Positions 5,842-6,386 of a stretch of DNA of 6,386 nt are shown piece after piece. The translations under genes were made by a program, and so were the position numbers. Location of the stretch: assembly GCA_002474345.1 (NCBI GenBank), contig DKQD01000189.1, forward strand, positions 1 through 6,386, read 5' to 3'. How positions within the stretch are numbered: position 1 is the stretch's first letter; each line of letters opens with the position of its first letter. The notes under the pieces are model-generated. The model saw only the letters and a program-made list of their open reading frames with translations. It had not been told where the DNA came from and did not search any database. Source of the DNA: Bacteriovoracaceae bacterium UBA7317. Its GTDB lineage: Bacteria > Bdellovibrionota > Bacteriovoracia > Bacteriovoracales > Bacteriovoracaceae.

Positions 5842-5892
5842 AGGCTCCTTCGAGAGCTAAAGAAGGCTTCCTTAAAACAAGGGAGCCTTCTT
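5842..5892 (-). promoter_or_regulatory. recA-recX intergenic hairpin with a competing pairing to the recX ribosome-binding site
   Basis: On the minus strand, AAGAAGGCT (5892-5884) pairs with AGCCTTCTT (5868-5860), and CCTT (5882-5879) with AAGG (5873-5870). This gives a 14-position stem with one C-A mismatch and a GTTTT loop. It is followed by TAGCTCTCG rather than a U-run, so it would be a leaky terminator at best, as known between recA and recX in E. coli. The 5' arm AGGCTCC (5888-5882) is also perfectly complementary to GGAGCCT (5848-5842), which contains part of the recX Shine-Dalgarno. On the plus strand the same repeat has a G-T pair in place of the mismatch and is followed by ATTTTATATAA. 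Confidence 0.6.
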
Positions 5893-5905
5893 ATTTTATA
5901 TAACT

Positions 5906-6386
5906 CTAATGAACCTTTTTCTTTTGTTTTGAGGAGCTTTTTTTTGTAGGCTTCTCTTCAAGAATTTCTCCTGTTTCTTGATTAATGTCTGCTTCCTGAG
6001 ACTCCTCTAGAAGGCCCTTTTTTACAAGAATCTTATTTTTAATTTCTTTCATAATGTCTGGGTTTTCTTCTAAAAAGCGCTTGGAGTTTTCTCTTCCTTG
6101 GCCAACTTTCGCATTATTGTAAGAAAACCAAGCACCCGCTTTTTCTATGACGCCACTCTCTACAGCCATATCTAGAAGGTCGCCGGATTTAGAGATTCCC
6201 TTTCCAAACATGATATCAAACTCAACATTTTTGAAGGGGGGAGCAATTTTGTTTTTAACGATTTTTATTTTTGTTCTGTTACCGATAATGCTGTCACCCT
6301 CTTTGATGGCTCCAATTTTCCTAATGTCCATGCGAACAGAGGAGTAAAACTTGAGTGCATTCCCACCTGTTGTTGTTTCAGGATTT
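5906..6386 (-). CDS. recA: Recombinase RecA, C-terminal part
   Basis: The gene runs off the right edge; 159 codons plus TAG are present. The upstream end reads [20 protein letters not shown], the DNA-binding L2 loop and the following KFYxSVR helix, nearly identical to E. coli RecA from residue 205. [14 protein letters not shown] carries the lysines matching Lys248 and Lys250, which contact ATP across the filament interface. [20 protein letters not shown] is the conserved C-terminal domain. RecA forms filaments on single-stranded DNA for strand exchange and, where LexA exists, for SOS induction. The N-terminal domain and Walker motifs are outside the window, as is the promoter. An internal ATG at 6331-6329 is not the start, because strong RecA sequence continues upstream to the edge. 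The tail is unusual: an acidic stretch ([17 protein letters not shown]) is followed by a lysine-rich end ([15 protein letters not shown]), whereas the E. coli tail ends acidic. Confidence 0.97.
   Translation of the reverse strand, partial: NPETTTGGNALKFYSSVRMDIRKIGAIKEGDSIIGNRTKIKIVKNKIAPPFKNVEFDIMFGKGISKSGDLLDMAVESGVIEKAGAWFSYNNAKVGQGRENSKRFLEENPDIMKEIKNKILVKKGLLEESQEADINQETGEILEEKPTKKSSSKQKKKVH

Noticed and set aside
6147..6347. 66-codon open frame on the plus strand
   Set aside because: It is antisense to conserved recA sequence; its hydrophobic look comes from the reverse complement of recA codons.
1..6386. Search for CRISPR arrays, tRNA genes, insertion sequences and phage or defence genes
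   Set aside because: No spaced direct repeats, tRNA-like cloverleaf, transposase motif or known defence domain was recognised on either strand.

Overview
The window is a stretch of ordinary bacterial chromosome, AT-rich (roughly one third G+C by eye) and densely packed. It uses the standard bacterial code, with ATG, GTG, TTG and probably one ATT start. Lon, RpoZ, RecA and RecX are typical of proteobacteria-like Gram-negatives. The exported and lipoprotein genes, the low G+C and the small signalling-like proteins would fit a Bdellovibrionota/Bacteriovorax-type organism, but that placement is an inference from style, not proof. No mobile element, CRISPR array, rRNA or tRNA was seen, and no gene-free stretch exceeds about 105 bases.

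Layout. Bases 1-213 (+) are the last 70 codons of the protease gene lon. Converging on it is rpoZ (266-478, -), which has a near-consensus sigma70-type promoter (513-541) and an intrinsic terminator (204-237) whose U-tract overlaps the lon stop codon. Upstream of rpoZ on the same strand lies a long-chain acyl-CoA synthetase-like gene (563-2398, -) with an altered ATP-binding signature. Divergent from it are two small + strand genes: a hypothetical exported protein (2480-2764) and an 81-residue protein resembling a free-standing histidine-kinase phosphoacceptor hairpin (2824-3069). They meet, tail to tail, a small secreted protein of possible FlgT-C type (3074-3478, -) and a family 5 oligopeptide-type solute-binding lipoprotein (3582-5315, -).

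The right end holds the recombination pair recA (5906 to beyond 6386, -) and recX (5368-5838, -). RecX binds RecA filaments and restrains them. Between the two genes is a long hairpin (5860-5892) whose 5' arm can also pair with the recX Shine-Dalgarno. The likely recX start is an ATT codon; starting at the first ATG/GTG/TTG would remove the first 39 residues of a recognisable RecX domain. This recA-recX junction is the most interesting part of the window. The rest looks like routine chromosomal content, and I see no strong evidence for a wholly new multi-gene system.
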